From JAHJQZ01 sp963676075 (GTDB taxonomy: Bacteria > Pseudomonadota > Alphaproteobacteria > Rhizobiales > Devosiaceae), in the NCBI GenBank assembly GCA_963676075.2, contig CAXXNZ010000011.1:558001-622000 (forward strand): a stretch of 64,000 nt of DNA. Direction: 5' to 3'. Every line of letters starts with the position of its first letter. Within the stretch, counting starts at the first letter, position 1. The notes under the pieces are model-generated. The model had not been told where the DNA came from. It was given only the letters and a program-made list of their open reading frames with translations, and did not search any database. Shown piece after piece: positions 56,984 to 64,000 of this stretch. The translations under genes were made by a program, and so were the position numbers.

Positions 56984-58455
56984 CGCGACCGACCGCGGCT
57001 GACCGAGCCGAGAATACCCCGGACCAGCGAACGACCGAGTTCGCGCGCCATGGTGCGGGCAAAGGACTTGAGTGCGGCTTCCGCCGCGGTCTGACGGCCC
57101 GAGCTGCGGCGCGGACGCGAAACCTGCTTGTCGGGCACGCGCGCTTCGCGTCGCGCCTCCTGTTCGACACGACGGTTGGCGCGCTCGGCCAAGACCTCGA
57201 AGGCGGATTCGCGATCGATGACACTATCGTAGAGCCCGCGCACCGGGGATCGGTCCATCACCGCCCGGCGTTCCGCCTCGGTAATCGGCCCCATGCGCGA
57301 CGATGGCGGTCGCATCATCGTTCGTCCAACCACGGAGGGCACGCCCTTGGCTTCGAGTGTCGAGACCAGCGCCTCGCCAACCCCCAATTGCGTGATCGCC
57401 TCGGCGGTGTCGAAATCGGGATTGGGCCGGAAAGTCTCAGCAGCGACCCGGACGGCCTTCTGCTCGCGCGGCGTATAGGCCCTCAAGGCATGCTGGACAC
57501 GATTGCCGAGCTGGGCCAGCACCTCATCGGGCACATCGGCCGGGTTCTGGGTGACGAAATAGACCCCAACCCCTTTCGAGCGCACCAGTTTGACCACCTG
57601 CTCGACCTTGTCGAGTAGGGCCTTCGGCGCCTCGTCAAACAGCAGATGCGCCTCGTCGAAAAAGAAAACGAGCTTCGGCTTGTCGGGATTACCGACTTCC
57701 GGCAACTCTTCGAACAGTTCCGACATCAACCACAACAGGAACGTCGCATAAAGCCGGGGCGACTCCATCAACTGGTCGGCGGCCAGCACCGAAATGAACC
57801 CGCGACCGTCGCGATCGGTCATCATCATGTCGGCGATGTCGAGCGCCCGCTCGCCGAAGAAGTGTTCGGCGCCCTGTTGTTCGAGCACCAGCAGCGCCCG
57901 CTGAATGGCACCGATCGAGGCCGAGGATACCTTGCCGTAGCGCGCCGACAGTTCCTTGTCGCGTTCGTCGACATGGGTCAGCAGCGCCCGAAGGTCCTTG
58001 AAATCGAGCAGCGCCAGCCCCTCGTCGTCCGCCAGCTTGAAAGCGATGTTGATGACGCCTTCCTGGGTATCGTTGAGACCAAGAAGCCGCGACAGCAGAA
58101 GCGGCCCCATGTCGGTGATCGTGGTGCGGATCGGATGGCCCTTCTTGCCGAACAGATCCCAGAAGATCACCGGGAAAGCTTCGAATCCATAGTCGTCGAA
58201 GCCGATGCTTTCGGCCCTCTTCAGCAGGAAATCCTTGGGCTCGCCGGCCATGGCGATCCCGGACAGATCGCCTTTGACGTCGGCGCAGAACACCGGCACG
58301 CCGGCACGCGAAAACCCTTCTGCCATTACCTGGAGACTGACCGTCTTGCCCGTACCGGTCGCCCCGGTGACCAGACCATGTCTGTTGGCGTATTTCAGCG
58401 CCAGATACTCAGGCTTGGTCGAAGTCCCAAGATAGACGGCGTCGTTGATCAGCAT
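56980..58455 (-). CDS. DUF853 / HerA-like ATPase
   Basis: 491-residue P-loop ATPase of the DUF853 family, related to HerA helicases. Walker A GATGTGKT is at 31-38, Walker B LVFFFDEAHLLF at about 262-273, then VQHALRAYTPREQKAV. The C-terminal 90 residues are Arg-rich and variable. The ATG at 58455 has GGGGGG nearby and starts with the family MLINDAVYLG. Cellular role is not established. Coupled to the downstream LOG-like gene. Confidence 0.88.
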   Translation of the reverse strand: MLINDAVYLGTSTKPEYLALKYANRHGLVTGATGTGKTVSLQVMAEGFSRAGVPVFCADVKGDLSGIAMAGEPKDFLLKRAESIGFDDYGFEAFPVIFWDLFGKKGHPIRTTITDMGPLLLSRLLGLNDTQEGVINIAFKLADDEGLALLDFKDLRALLTHVDERDKELSARYGKVSSASIGAIQRALLVLEQQGAEHFFGERALDIADMMMTDRDGRGFISVLAADQLMESPRLYATFLLWLMSELFEELPEVGNPDKPKLVFFFDEAHLLFDEAPKALLDKVEQVVKLVRSKGVGVYFVTQNPADVPDEVLAQLGNRVQHALRAYTPREQKAVRVAAETFRPNPDFDTAEAITQLGVGEALVSTLEAKGVPSVVGRTMMRPPSSRMGPITEAERRAVMDRSPVRGLYDSVIDRESAFEVLAERANRRVEQEARREARVPDKQVSRPRRSSGRQTAAEAALKSFARTMARELGRSLVRGILGSVSRGRSR

Positions 58456-58580
58456 GTAAGCCCCCCGCAAGCGTCCGGCGGTTATAGCCCTCGGCAGCAA
58501 GAGGAAACAAGCGCTTGCTCCGCACTTGGCATTGCCGGGTGGCCGTCCTATTTCATCAGCTCAACGCCATGGAGCATGAC

Positions 58581-58907
58581 ATGCTGACGTCGACCACCGA
58601 TACCCTCGAAGGCTACGAAATCACCGAATACCTCGGCATCGTCACCGGCGAAACAATCTCGGGGGCCAATGTCGTGCGCGACATGATGGCGACAGTCACC
58701 GACTATGTCGGCGGACGCAGCGCCGCCTACGAAGAGATTCTCGAGAAGGCCCGCGACAGCTCGATGACCGAAATGGTCGACCGGGCGCAACTTCTCAACG
58801 CCGACGCCATTATCGGCGTGCATCTCGACTACGAGGTCGTCGGTTCGCGTGGCGCCATGCTCATGGTCTCCTGCGCCGGCACGGCGGTGCGCCTGCGTCG
58901 GCGCTGA
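58581..58907 (+). CDS. YbjQ/UPF0145 family protein
   Basis: 108-residue protein of the YbjQ (UPF0145, PF01906) family. It shows EYLGIVTGETISGANVVRD, an AYEEILEKAR helix and ADAIIGVHLDYEVVG, the usual landmarks of this small pentamer-forming fold. Often called heavy-metal-binding, without firm proof. The ATG at 58581 has GGAG six bases upstream; an ATG at 58569 is less well placed. Confidence 0.85.
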   Translation: MLTSTTDTLEGYEITEYLGIVTGETISGANVVRDMMATVTDYVGGRSAAYEEILEKARDSSMTEMVDRAQLLNADAIIGVHLDYEVVGSRGAMLMVSCAGTAVRLRRR

Positions 58908-58994
58908 TCGCGGCATTCACCACTTTGGCCATTGGCGTTCGCCTCTCGGCACAAGCCATAGTATTTTCGCGCCATGTTCAGATCGGCCCGACAC

Positions 58995-60323
58995 ATGATG
59001 AAACCCAGCAGACGCACCGTCCTTGCCGCATTGGGCAGCGCTGCGGCCCTCACCGCCAGCCCCGCCCGCGCGCTCAGCATCGATCCGGGCGCCTATGGCA
59101 TCGTACCCAACAGCGATGCCGACCAGACCGACCAGCTTCAGGCGGCGATCGACGCCGCCGCTGCTGAAGGCAAGCCGCTTGTGCTCAATGCCGGCACCTA
59201 TCGGGTGCGCCAGCTCGACATGCGTTCCAACCTGCTTTTTCAGGGCGTCAGCGGCGCGACCATGCTTCATGCCCTCTCGAATGAGGCGGTGCTTGTCGGT
59301 GACGGGATCGACAACTTCACCCTTTCCGGACTCGGCATCTCCGGGGGCGGCATCGGCAGCGATGACAGCTTCTCGGGCCTCATGCGCTTTGTTACCTGCA
59401 CCAATCTGGCAATCGACGCCTGCCGGATCACCGATGGGCGCGGCAATGGCATCTTTGTCGGCCAATGCTCAGGCCGCATTGCCAACTCAACACTGTCTGG
59501 ATTTGGGCTTACTGCATTGTTCGCCACCGGCAGCACCGGCCTTATCATCACCGGCAACACGGTCACCGACTGTGGCAATGGCGGCATTCGCGTTTTCAGG
59601 AGCGAAGCGGGCGACGACGGCACCATCGTCACCGAAAATCACATCACCAATATTCGTTCCGGCTCCGGCAATGGCCAGAACGGCAATGGGATCAACGTTT
59701 TCCGCGCCAATGGCGTCATCATCGCCGACAATGTCATCTCCGATGTCGATTTCTCGGCGGTGCGGCTCAATTCGACCGAGGACTGCATCGTCAGGGGCAA
59801 TGCCTGCGCCGACTGCCGCGAAGTGGCGATCTTTTCAGAGTTCGCCTTTGCCGGCTCGATCATTGCCGACAATGCCATCGACCGTTCGGCGGCGGGCATT
59901 TCGATTACCAATTTCAACGAGGGTGGGCGACTGGCGGTGTGCCAGGGGAACCTGGTCCGCAACGTGCTGTCGAAGTCACCCACCAACCCCGACGTCAATC
60001 CGGTCGGCATCTATGCCGAAGCCGATACGGCGATCACCGGCAATGTCGTCGACAACGTGCCAGGTGTGGGTATCGGCGCAGGTTGGGGCGAGTACCTGCG
60101 CGACGTCATGATTTCCAACAACCTGGTGCGCGACACCGACTATGGCATCGGCGTCAGCGTTGCACCGGGTGCCGGCATTGCGCGCATTTCCGGAAACATG
60201 ATCTCGGGAGCGCGCCAGCGCGCCATATCAGGTTTCGCCTGGGCGGATGCGAAGGGCGACGACCTCGCCACCAACCCGGACCAGTTCGCCACCGTCAGCA
60301 TCTCGGACAATACCGTGAACTGA
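58995..60323 (+). CDS. Tat-exported beta-helix repeat protein (TIGR03808 type)
   Basis: 442-residue secreted protein. Twin-arginine signal SRRTVLAALGSAAALTASPARA is followed by a right-handed parallel beta-helix of NxI/NxV-rich coils (ITGNTVTDCGNGGIRVF, IIADNVISDVDFSAVRLN, ISNNLVRDTDYGIGVSV). The N-terminal part resembles pectate-lyase-like modules (IPNSDADQTDQLQAAIDAAA region). The family is mostly confined to Hyphomicrobiales and uncharacterised; no catalytic residues can be assigned. ATG at 58995 or the next at 58998. Confidence 0.82.
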   Translation: MMKPSRRTVLAALGSAAALTASPARALSIDPGAYGIVPNSDADQTDQLQAAIDAAAAEGKPLVLNAGTYRVRQLDMRSNLLFQGVSGATMLHALSNEAVLVGDGIDNFTLSGLGISGGGIGSDDSFSGLMRFVTCTNLAIDACRITDGRGNGIFVGQCSGRIANSTLSGFGLTALFATGSTGLIITGNTVTDCGNGGIRVFRSEAGDDGTIVTENHITNIRSGSGNGQNGNGINVFRANGVIIADNVISDVDFSAVRLNSTEDCIVRGNACADCREVAIFSEFAFAGSIIADNAIDRSAAGISITNFNEGGRLAVCQGNLVRNVLSKSPTNPDVNPVGIYAEADTAITGNVVDNVPGVGIGAGWGEYLRDVMISNNLVRDTDYGIGVSVAPGAGIARISGNMISGARQRAISGFAWADAKGDDLATNPDQFATVSISDNTVN

Positions 60324-60345
60324 AGCCGGCCTCGCCGGGCGCTCG

Positions 60346-61347
60346 TCAGTAAACGCTGCCGACGCCCCGCGTTTCGCCAACCTCGATGCCACGCCAGTTC
60401 TTATTGATCCGGCGTGCGTATTTCATCAGGGCAGCACGCTCGGCCTCGTTCGGATCGGCGATGGCCAGCAACAGGCTGGCGACAGCGCATTCGGCGGCAA
60501 CCATATTGCCGTCGTCGATCTTGAGGGCAAAGCCCAGCCCCTTGTCGATCAGCGCTCCGCAATAAACGCCTTCGGCCCCGATCTTAATCATCAGTCGACC
60601 GCCGAAGACCTCCATCAGCTCGCTGTCGAGTGTCTCCGGTCCGCGCACCAACAGCGGATGGGATGTCGCAGCGGCAAAGATACGGCGGGCGGCGGCCGCG
60701 AGATCTTCCGGCAGGCCTTCTCCTGTCGCCATGCGTGCAAAGCCGGCGGCGAAGGCATCGAGCGGGGCGGCCCAGGTCGGTATTGAACAGCCATCGGTGC
60801 CGCAGGCTTCTGTCGTGAGCGGTTTGCCGATCACCTCTTCGACGCAGGCACGCACCAGTTTCTGCACCGGGTGTTCGCGCGTGACATAACCCTTTGTCGG
60901 CACCCCAAGCGCCAGCGCGTCGGACAGCATGCCGGCATGCTTGCCAGAGCAATTGTTATGGATGGCTGATGGCACGTGACCGCTCTCGTCGAGCAGCTTC
61001 CGTGTTTGTTTCGAGGCGGGCCGGTGTGCGCCACATTCGAGATCGTCGATCGTCAGCCCCAGCGACAGAAGCGTCTTCTGGACCACGGCGACATGCTCGG
61101 GTTCGCCACTGTGCGAGGCGCAGGCCATGGCGATGGCGTCATCGCTCAAGCCGAATTTCTCGACTGCGCCGGAGCGAAACAGCGCCAGCGCCTGCAGCGA
61201 TTTGACCGCGGAACGCGGCATCACCGGATGCTGCGGATCACCGAGCGAAATCGCCAGGGTTCCACTGGCATCGGACACGGCGACCGAGCCGCGGTGGATA
61301 TTTTCGACCCAGTTGCCACGGATCGTTTCGACAAGAACAGGATTCAC
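60346..61347 (-). CDS. L-asparaginase II (Rhizobium ReAV type)
   Basis: 333-residue class-3 asparaginase that hydrolyses L-asparagine to aspartate and ammonia. The family's SxxK pair is in PRSAVKSLQAL, the second Ser in CASHSGEPEHV, the metal-site Lys/Cys in NNCSGKHAGML, and Asp/Cys in CGTDGCSIP; KIGAEGVYCGAL supplies the late Lys and Cys. The GTG at 61347 is preferred since the family starts with NPVLVE; a TTG at 61404 would add 19 residues. Confidence 0.9.
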   Translation of the reverse strand: MNPVLVETIRGNWVENIHRGSVAVSDASGTLAISLGDPQHPVMPRSAVKSLQALALFRSGAVEKFGLSDDAIAMACASHSGEPEHVAVVQKTLLSLGLTIDDLECGAHRPASKQTRKLLDESGHVPSAIHNNCSGKHAGMLSDALALGVPTKGYVTREHPVQKLVRACVEEVIGKPLTTEACGTDGCSIPTWAAPLDAFAAGFARMATGEGLPEDLAAAARRIFAAATSHPLLVRGPETLDSELMEVFGGRLMIKIGAEGVYCGALIDKGLGFALKIDDGNMVAAECAVASLLLAIADPNEAERAALMKYARRINKNWRGIEVGETRGVGSVY

Positions 61348-61425
61348 GAAAAAAAGCCCCAGTTGTTCGGCGCTGATTTGGCGAACAATCCGGGGTGAAG
61401 TCAATCTGGAGGTCGAAAGAATGGA

Positions 61426-61587
61426 TCAGAAGCGGGACATATCGAGCGGCGAGATGGCCGAGACGTGAACTTCGGGAGCATTCGCATGACCGCCGGCAAG
61501 CGAGGGATTGACGACGAAAGCGGCAGCCGCGGCAATGACCAAACCGGCAAGGGCGGCGATCAGAAGTTTTTCCTGGGAACGGGTCAT
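61426..61587 (-). CDS. 53-residue single-span membrane protein
   Basis: Small predicted membrane protein: a short charged start (MTRSQEKLL), one helix (IAALAGLVIAAAAAFVV) and a 25-residue outside tail (NPSLAGGHANAPEVHV). GAGG lies five bases before the ATG. No family recognised. Located just upstream of and co-directional with the asparaginase gene. Confidence 0.5.
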   Translation of the reverse strand: MTRSQEKLLIAALAGLVIAAAAAFVVNPSLAGGHANAPEVHVSAISPLDMSRF

Positions 61588-61888
61588 GTCGGCCTCGCAT
61601 TGCTCGTGTGAACGTGAGGCCAAGATTGCCCTTGCCGGCTTGAACCCTTGCTGAGGCAGGCGTTCAGATTGCATTCAGGCGGGAACGCCCCTCGCTGGCT
61701 GGCGTTCGAAGCTGGGCGAGATCATCAGGCCACCGAACCGCTTGAAGGGCTCAAAGCGAACACCTTTCTCCAAGGGGCCGGACTCTTAGGATAATATTGG
61801 TGCCTGCTGCCTTGCGAGCTAATCGCCGCGGGACTAGTTCCTTGTCTCGACGTTGAAAAACGTCCGCGAACGAGATCAGGACCTCAAA

Positions 61889-62704
61889 GTGCACAATCCG
61901 GACCAGCTGTTTCCCATCGTGCTTGCTGCCGGCGTTCGGATTCTCGATATCTACGGAACGGCGTTTTCGGTGGCGTTGAAACCGGATCATTCTCCGGTGA
62001 CCCTGGCCGACACCGAAGCGGAAAAAATCATCCTCGACGGGCTCGCAACCCTTGATCCGGAAACCCCGATCGTGGCCGAGGAGTCCGTTGCTGCCGGACG
62101 CATCCCCGAGATCGGCGCCCGCTTCTACTTGGTTGATCCGCTCGACGGCTCAAAGGAATTTATCTCCCGCAACGGCGAATTCACCGTCAATATCGGACTG
62201 ATCGAGAACGGGGTTCCTGTCGCCGGCATCGTCTTCGCTCCGGCGCTTGGCCGGATCTGGTGGGGCAGTACCTCCCACGGAAGCTTCTCCGGCCGGGTCG
62301 TCGATGGCGACGTTGTCGATCGTGCGCCCATTCAGGTCCGTGCCGCCCGCAGTGGGCTTTGTGCCGTCGGGTCGAGGTCGCATGGCTGCGGCGAGGACGA
62401 CATCCGTTTGTCCCACTTCACCATCTCAAATTTTACAGCCATCGGTTCGTCGCTCAAGTTCTGCCTTCTGGCTGCAGGCGAGGCCGATATCTACCCGCGC
62501 TTCGGCCGCACGATGGAATGGGACACAGCGGCAGGCGACGCCATTCTTCGCGCCGCCGGCGGGCGCATCGACCAGCTCGATGGCACTCCGCTCACCTATG
62601 GCAAGCGCAACCAGCCGACCGATACAGATTTCGCCAATCCCGCCTTCATCGCCTATGGTGACACGCGCCTGGCCGCCGAGGACAAGGCCTTTCATGAGCA
62701 GTAA
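61889..62704 (+). CDS. cysQ: 3'(2'),5'-bisphosphate nucleotidase CysQ
   Basis: 271-residue magnesium-dependent phosphatase that removes 3'-phosphoadenosine 5'-phosphate, the by-product of sulfate activation. Metal-site motifs: VAEES, the signature DPLDGSKEF, and the late WDTAAGDAIL. The GTG at 61889 has AGGA seven bases upstream; a TTG at 61853 lacks one and sits within an inverted repeat (GACGTT-GAAA-AACGTC, 61849-61864). Overlaps cysD by eleven bases. Confidence 0.92.
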   Translation: MHNPDQLFPIVLAAGVRILDIYGTAFSVALKPDHSPVTLADTEAEKIILDGLATLDPETPIVAEESVAAGRIPEIGARFYLVDPLDGSKEFISRNGEFTVNIGLIENGVPVAGIVFAPALGRIWWGSTSHGSFSGRVVDGDVVDRAPIQVRAARSGLCAVGSRSHGCGEDDIRLSHFTISNFTAIGSSLKFCLLAAGEADIYPRFGRTMEWDTAAGDAILRAAGGRIDQLDGTPLTYGKRNQPTDTDFANPAFIAYGDTRLAAEDKAFHEQ

Positions 62705-63602
62705 TTCCCTCACTCATCTTCAGGCGCTCGAAGCCGAAAGCATCGAGATCTTCCGCGAGGTCGCGGCGAGCTTCGAACGGCCGGTGCTGATGTATTCGAT
62801 CGGCAAGGATTCGAGCGTCTTGCTGCATCTGGCGCGCAAGGCGTTCTTCCCCTCGCGCATTCCCTTCCCGGTGCTGCACATCGACACGACCTGGAAGTTC
62901 CGCGAGATGATCGCCTTTCGCGACAAGACGGCTGAGCGCTTCGAACTCGACCTGATCGTGCACACAAATCCGGAGGGATTGCGTGACAACATCAATCCGT
63001 TCGATCACGGTTCGGCGCGCTACACCGACATCATGAAGACGGTGGCGCTGCGTCAGGCGCTGAGCGCAGGCAAATACGACGCCGCCATCGGCGGGGCGCG
63101 ACGCGACGAGGAAAAATCGCGCGCCAAGGAGCGCGTTTTCTCGCACCGCAACGCCAGTTTCGCCTGGGATCCCAAGAACCAGCGCCCCGAACTCTGGCGT
63201 CTCTACAACACGCGGCTCAACCCCGGTGAGAGCATGCGGGTGTTTCCGCTGTCCAACTGGACCGAGCGCGACATCTGGACCTATATCCACGCCGAACAAA
63301 TCGACATCGTACCGCTCTATTTCGCCAAACCGCGACCGGTGGTCGAGCGCGAGGGCACGCTGATCATGGTCGACGACGACCGTCTTCCGCTCAAGCCGGG
63401 CGAAACCCCGCGCGAGGAAATGGTCCGCTTCCGCACGCTCGGCTGCTACCCGCTGACCGGCGCAATCCGCTCCACTGCCGACACCTTGCCGGGCATCATC
63501 ATGGAAATGCAGGCCAGCCGGACCTCGGAGCGCGAGGGGCGCCTGATCGATTCCGACCAGGCAGGCTCGATGGAGAAGAAAAAGCAGGAGGGATACTTCT
63601 AA
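62694..63602 (+). CDS. cysD: Sulfate adenylyltransferase subunit CysD
   Basis: 302-residue small subunit of ATP sulfurylase, a PP-loop adenylyltransferase making adenosine 5'-phosphosulfate. The PP-loop is YSIGKDSSVLLHLARK; other marks are PVLHIDTTWKFREMI, GGARRDEEKSRAKER and the C-terminal LGCYPLTGAI plus ending KKKQEGYF. The ATG at 62694 starts within the cysQ end and gives the normal length. cysN follows at once. Confidence 0.97.
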   Translation: MSSNSLTHLQALEAESIEIFREVAASFERPVLMYSIGKDSSVLLHLARKAFFPSRIPFPVLHIDTTWKFREMIAFRDKTAERFELDLIVHTNPEGLRDNINPFDHGSARYTDIMKTVALRQALSAGKYDAAIGGARRDEEKSRAKERVFSHRNASFAWDPKNQRPELWRLYNTRLNPGESMRVFPLSNWTERDIWTYIHAEQIDIVPLYFAKPRPVVEREGTLIMVDDDRLPLKPGETPREEMVRFRTLGCYPLTGAIRSTADTLPGIIMEMQASRTSEREGRLIDSDQAGSMEKKKQEGYF

Positions 63603-63603
63603 A

Positions 63604-64000
63604 ATGGAACCTTCCAGCACATCCACAGATACCACCGACATCTCCGAATGGCTCAGCCAACAGACCTCGAAGTCGCTGCTGCGTTTTCTGACCTGCGGTT
63701 CCGTCGATGACGGCAAATCGACCCTGATCGGACGTCTTCTCTACGACAGCCAGCTGATCCTCGACGACCAGTTGACCACCCTCAAGTCCGAGAGCCGCAA
63801 CCGCGCCACCGGCACCGCCGGCATCGATTTCTCCCTGCTGGTCGACGGACTGACCGCCGAGCGCGAACAGGGCATCACCATCGATGTCGCTTACCGTTTC
63901 TTCGAAACCGAAAAGCGCAAGTTCATCGTTGCCGATACGCCCGGCCACGAGCAGTACACCCGCAACATGGCGACCGGCGCTTCCAACGCCGAACTGGCCA
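63604..64000 (+). CDS. cysN: Sulfate adenylyltransferase subunit CysN, C-terminus cut by window edge
   Basis: GTPase subunit of ATP sulfurylase, possibly fused to adenylylsulfate kinase beyond the edge (CysNC/NodQ form common in rhizobia). The visible 132 residues include G1 TCGSVDDGKSTLIGRLLYDS, EREQGITIDVAY and the G3 motif DTPGHEQYTRNMATGAS. Starts two bases after cysD with AGGAGG upstream. Confidence 0.97.
   Translation, partial: MEPSSTSTDTTDISEWLSQQTSKSLLRFLTCGSVDDGKSTLIGRLLYDSQLILDDQLTTLKSESRNRATGTAGIDFSLLVDGLTAEREQGITIDVAYRFFETEKRKFIVADTPGHEQYTRNMATGASNAELA

Noticed and set aside
61849..61864. Perfect inverted repeat GACGTT-GAAA-AACGTC before cysQ as an operator
   Set aside because: It is short, with a four-base loop, and does not resemble a known sulfur regulator site; kept only as a note in the cysQ entry.

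Overview
The window is GC-rich, densely coded DNA from an alphaproteobacterium, most probably of the order Hyphomicrobiales (rhizobia and relatives). This is inferred from gene content: a ChrR/ECF11-type stress pair, TRAP and sugar ABC operons, an orphan GTA-type spike base protein, CpaB/CpaC, a Rhizobium-type L-asparaginase II, a Tat-exported repeat protein of the TIGR03808 kind and a cysQ-cysD-cysN run. No 16S rRNA or other decisive marker is present, so the genus cannot be named. Most genes lie on the minus strand in tight operons.

Layout. 0-1.7 kb: chemotaxis receptor cut by the left edge. 2.0-10.6 kb: a sucrose phosphorylase plus sugar ABC transporter operon with a LacI-type regulator. 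It is bracketed by two decayed IS3-family remnants, with a degenerate tRNA-Ser(CGA) 3' fragment on the outer left side, so it looks like an old acquired block. 10.8-13.9 kb: TRAP transporter. 14.9-15.7 kb: secreted SGNH-type protein. 16.0-20.0 kb: ECF sigma factor/ChrR anti-sigma pair with the DUF1365, FAD-oxidoreductase and DUF2177 partners typical of the singlet-oxygen response. 20.1-31.3 kb: formamidase, FmdB zinc ribbon and a five-gene urea/short-amide ABC transporter. Divergent from these is a two-component system whose sensor is a permease-like membrane protein fused to a histidine kinase and receiver. 31.6-39.3 kb: L-serine dehydratase, then convergently a nickel-pincer-cofactor (Lar) operon with glycerate kinase and an aldo/keto reductase. 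39.7-42.8 kb: GH38 alpha-mannosidase. 42.8-46.9 kb: an ArsR-regulated unit of FAD monooxygenase, DUF3237 protein and divergent MFS exporter. 46.9-51.4 kb: RND efflux pair whose pump gene carries five clustered frameshifts. 52.0-55.9 kb: a partial Tad/Flp pilus locus (cpaB, cpaC, a small lipoprotein, tadD-like). 56.1-61.6 kb: mixed housekeeping and hypothetical genes. 61.9 kb to the right edge: sulfate activation genes cysQ, cysD and cysN (partial).

How the genes work together. Several self-contained modules of uptake, enzyme and regulator are visible: sucrose or a related glucoside through ABC import and phosphorolysis; amides or urea through ABC import and formamidase, probably sensed by the permease-kinase; and a 2-hydroxyacid route (LarA homologue, its cofactor enzymes and glycerate kinase). 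The least familiar objects are the permease-fused kinase beside the amide operon and the Lar/glycerate kinase operon. The RND frameshift cluster needs a sequence-quality check before any biological reading.
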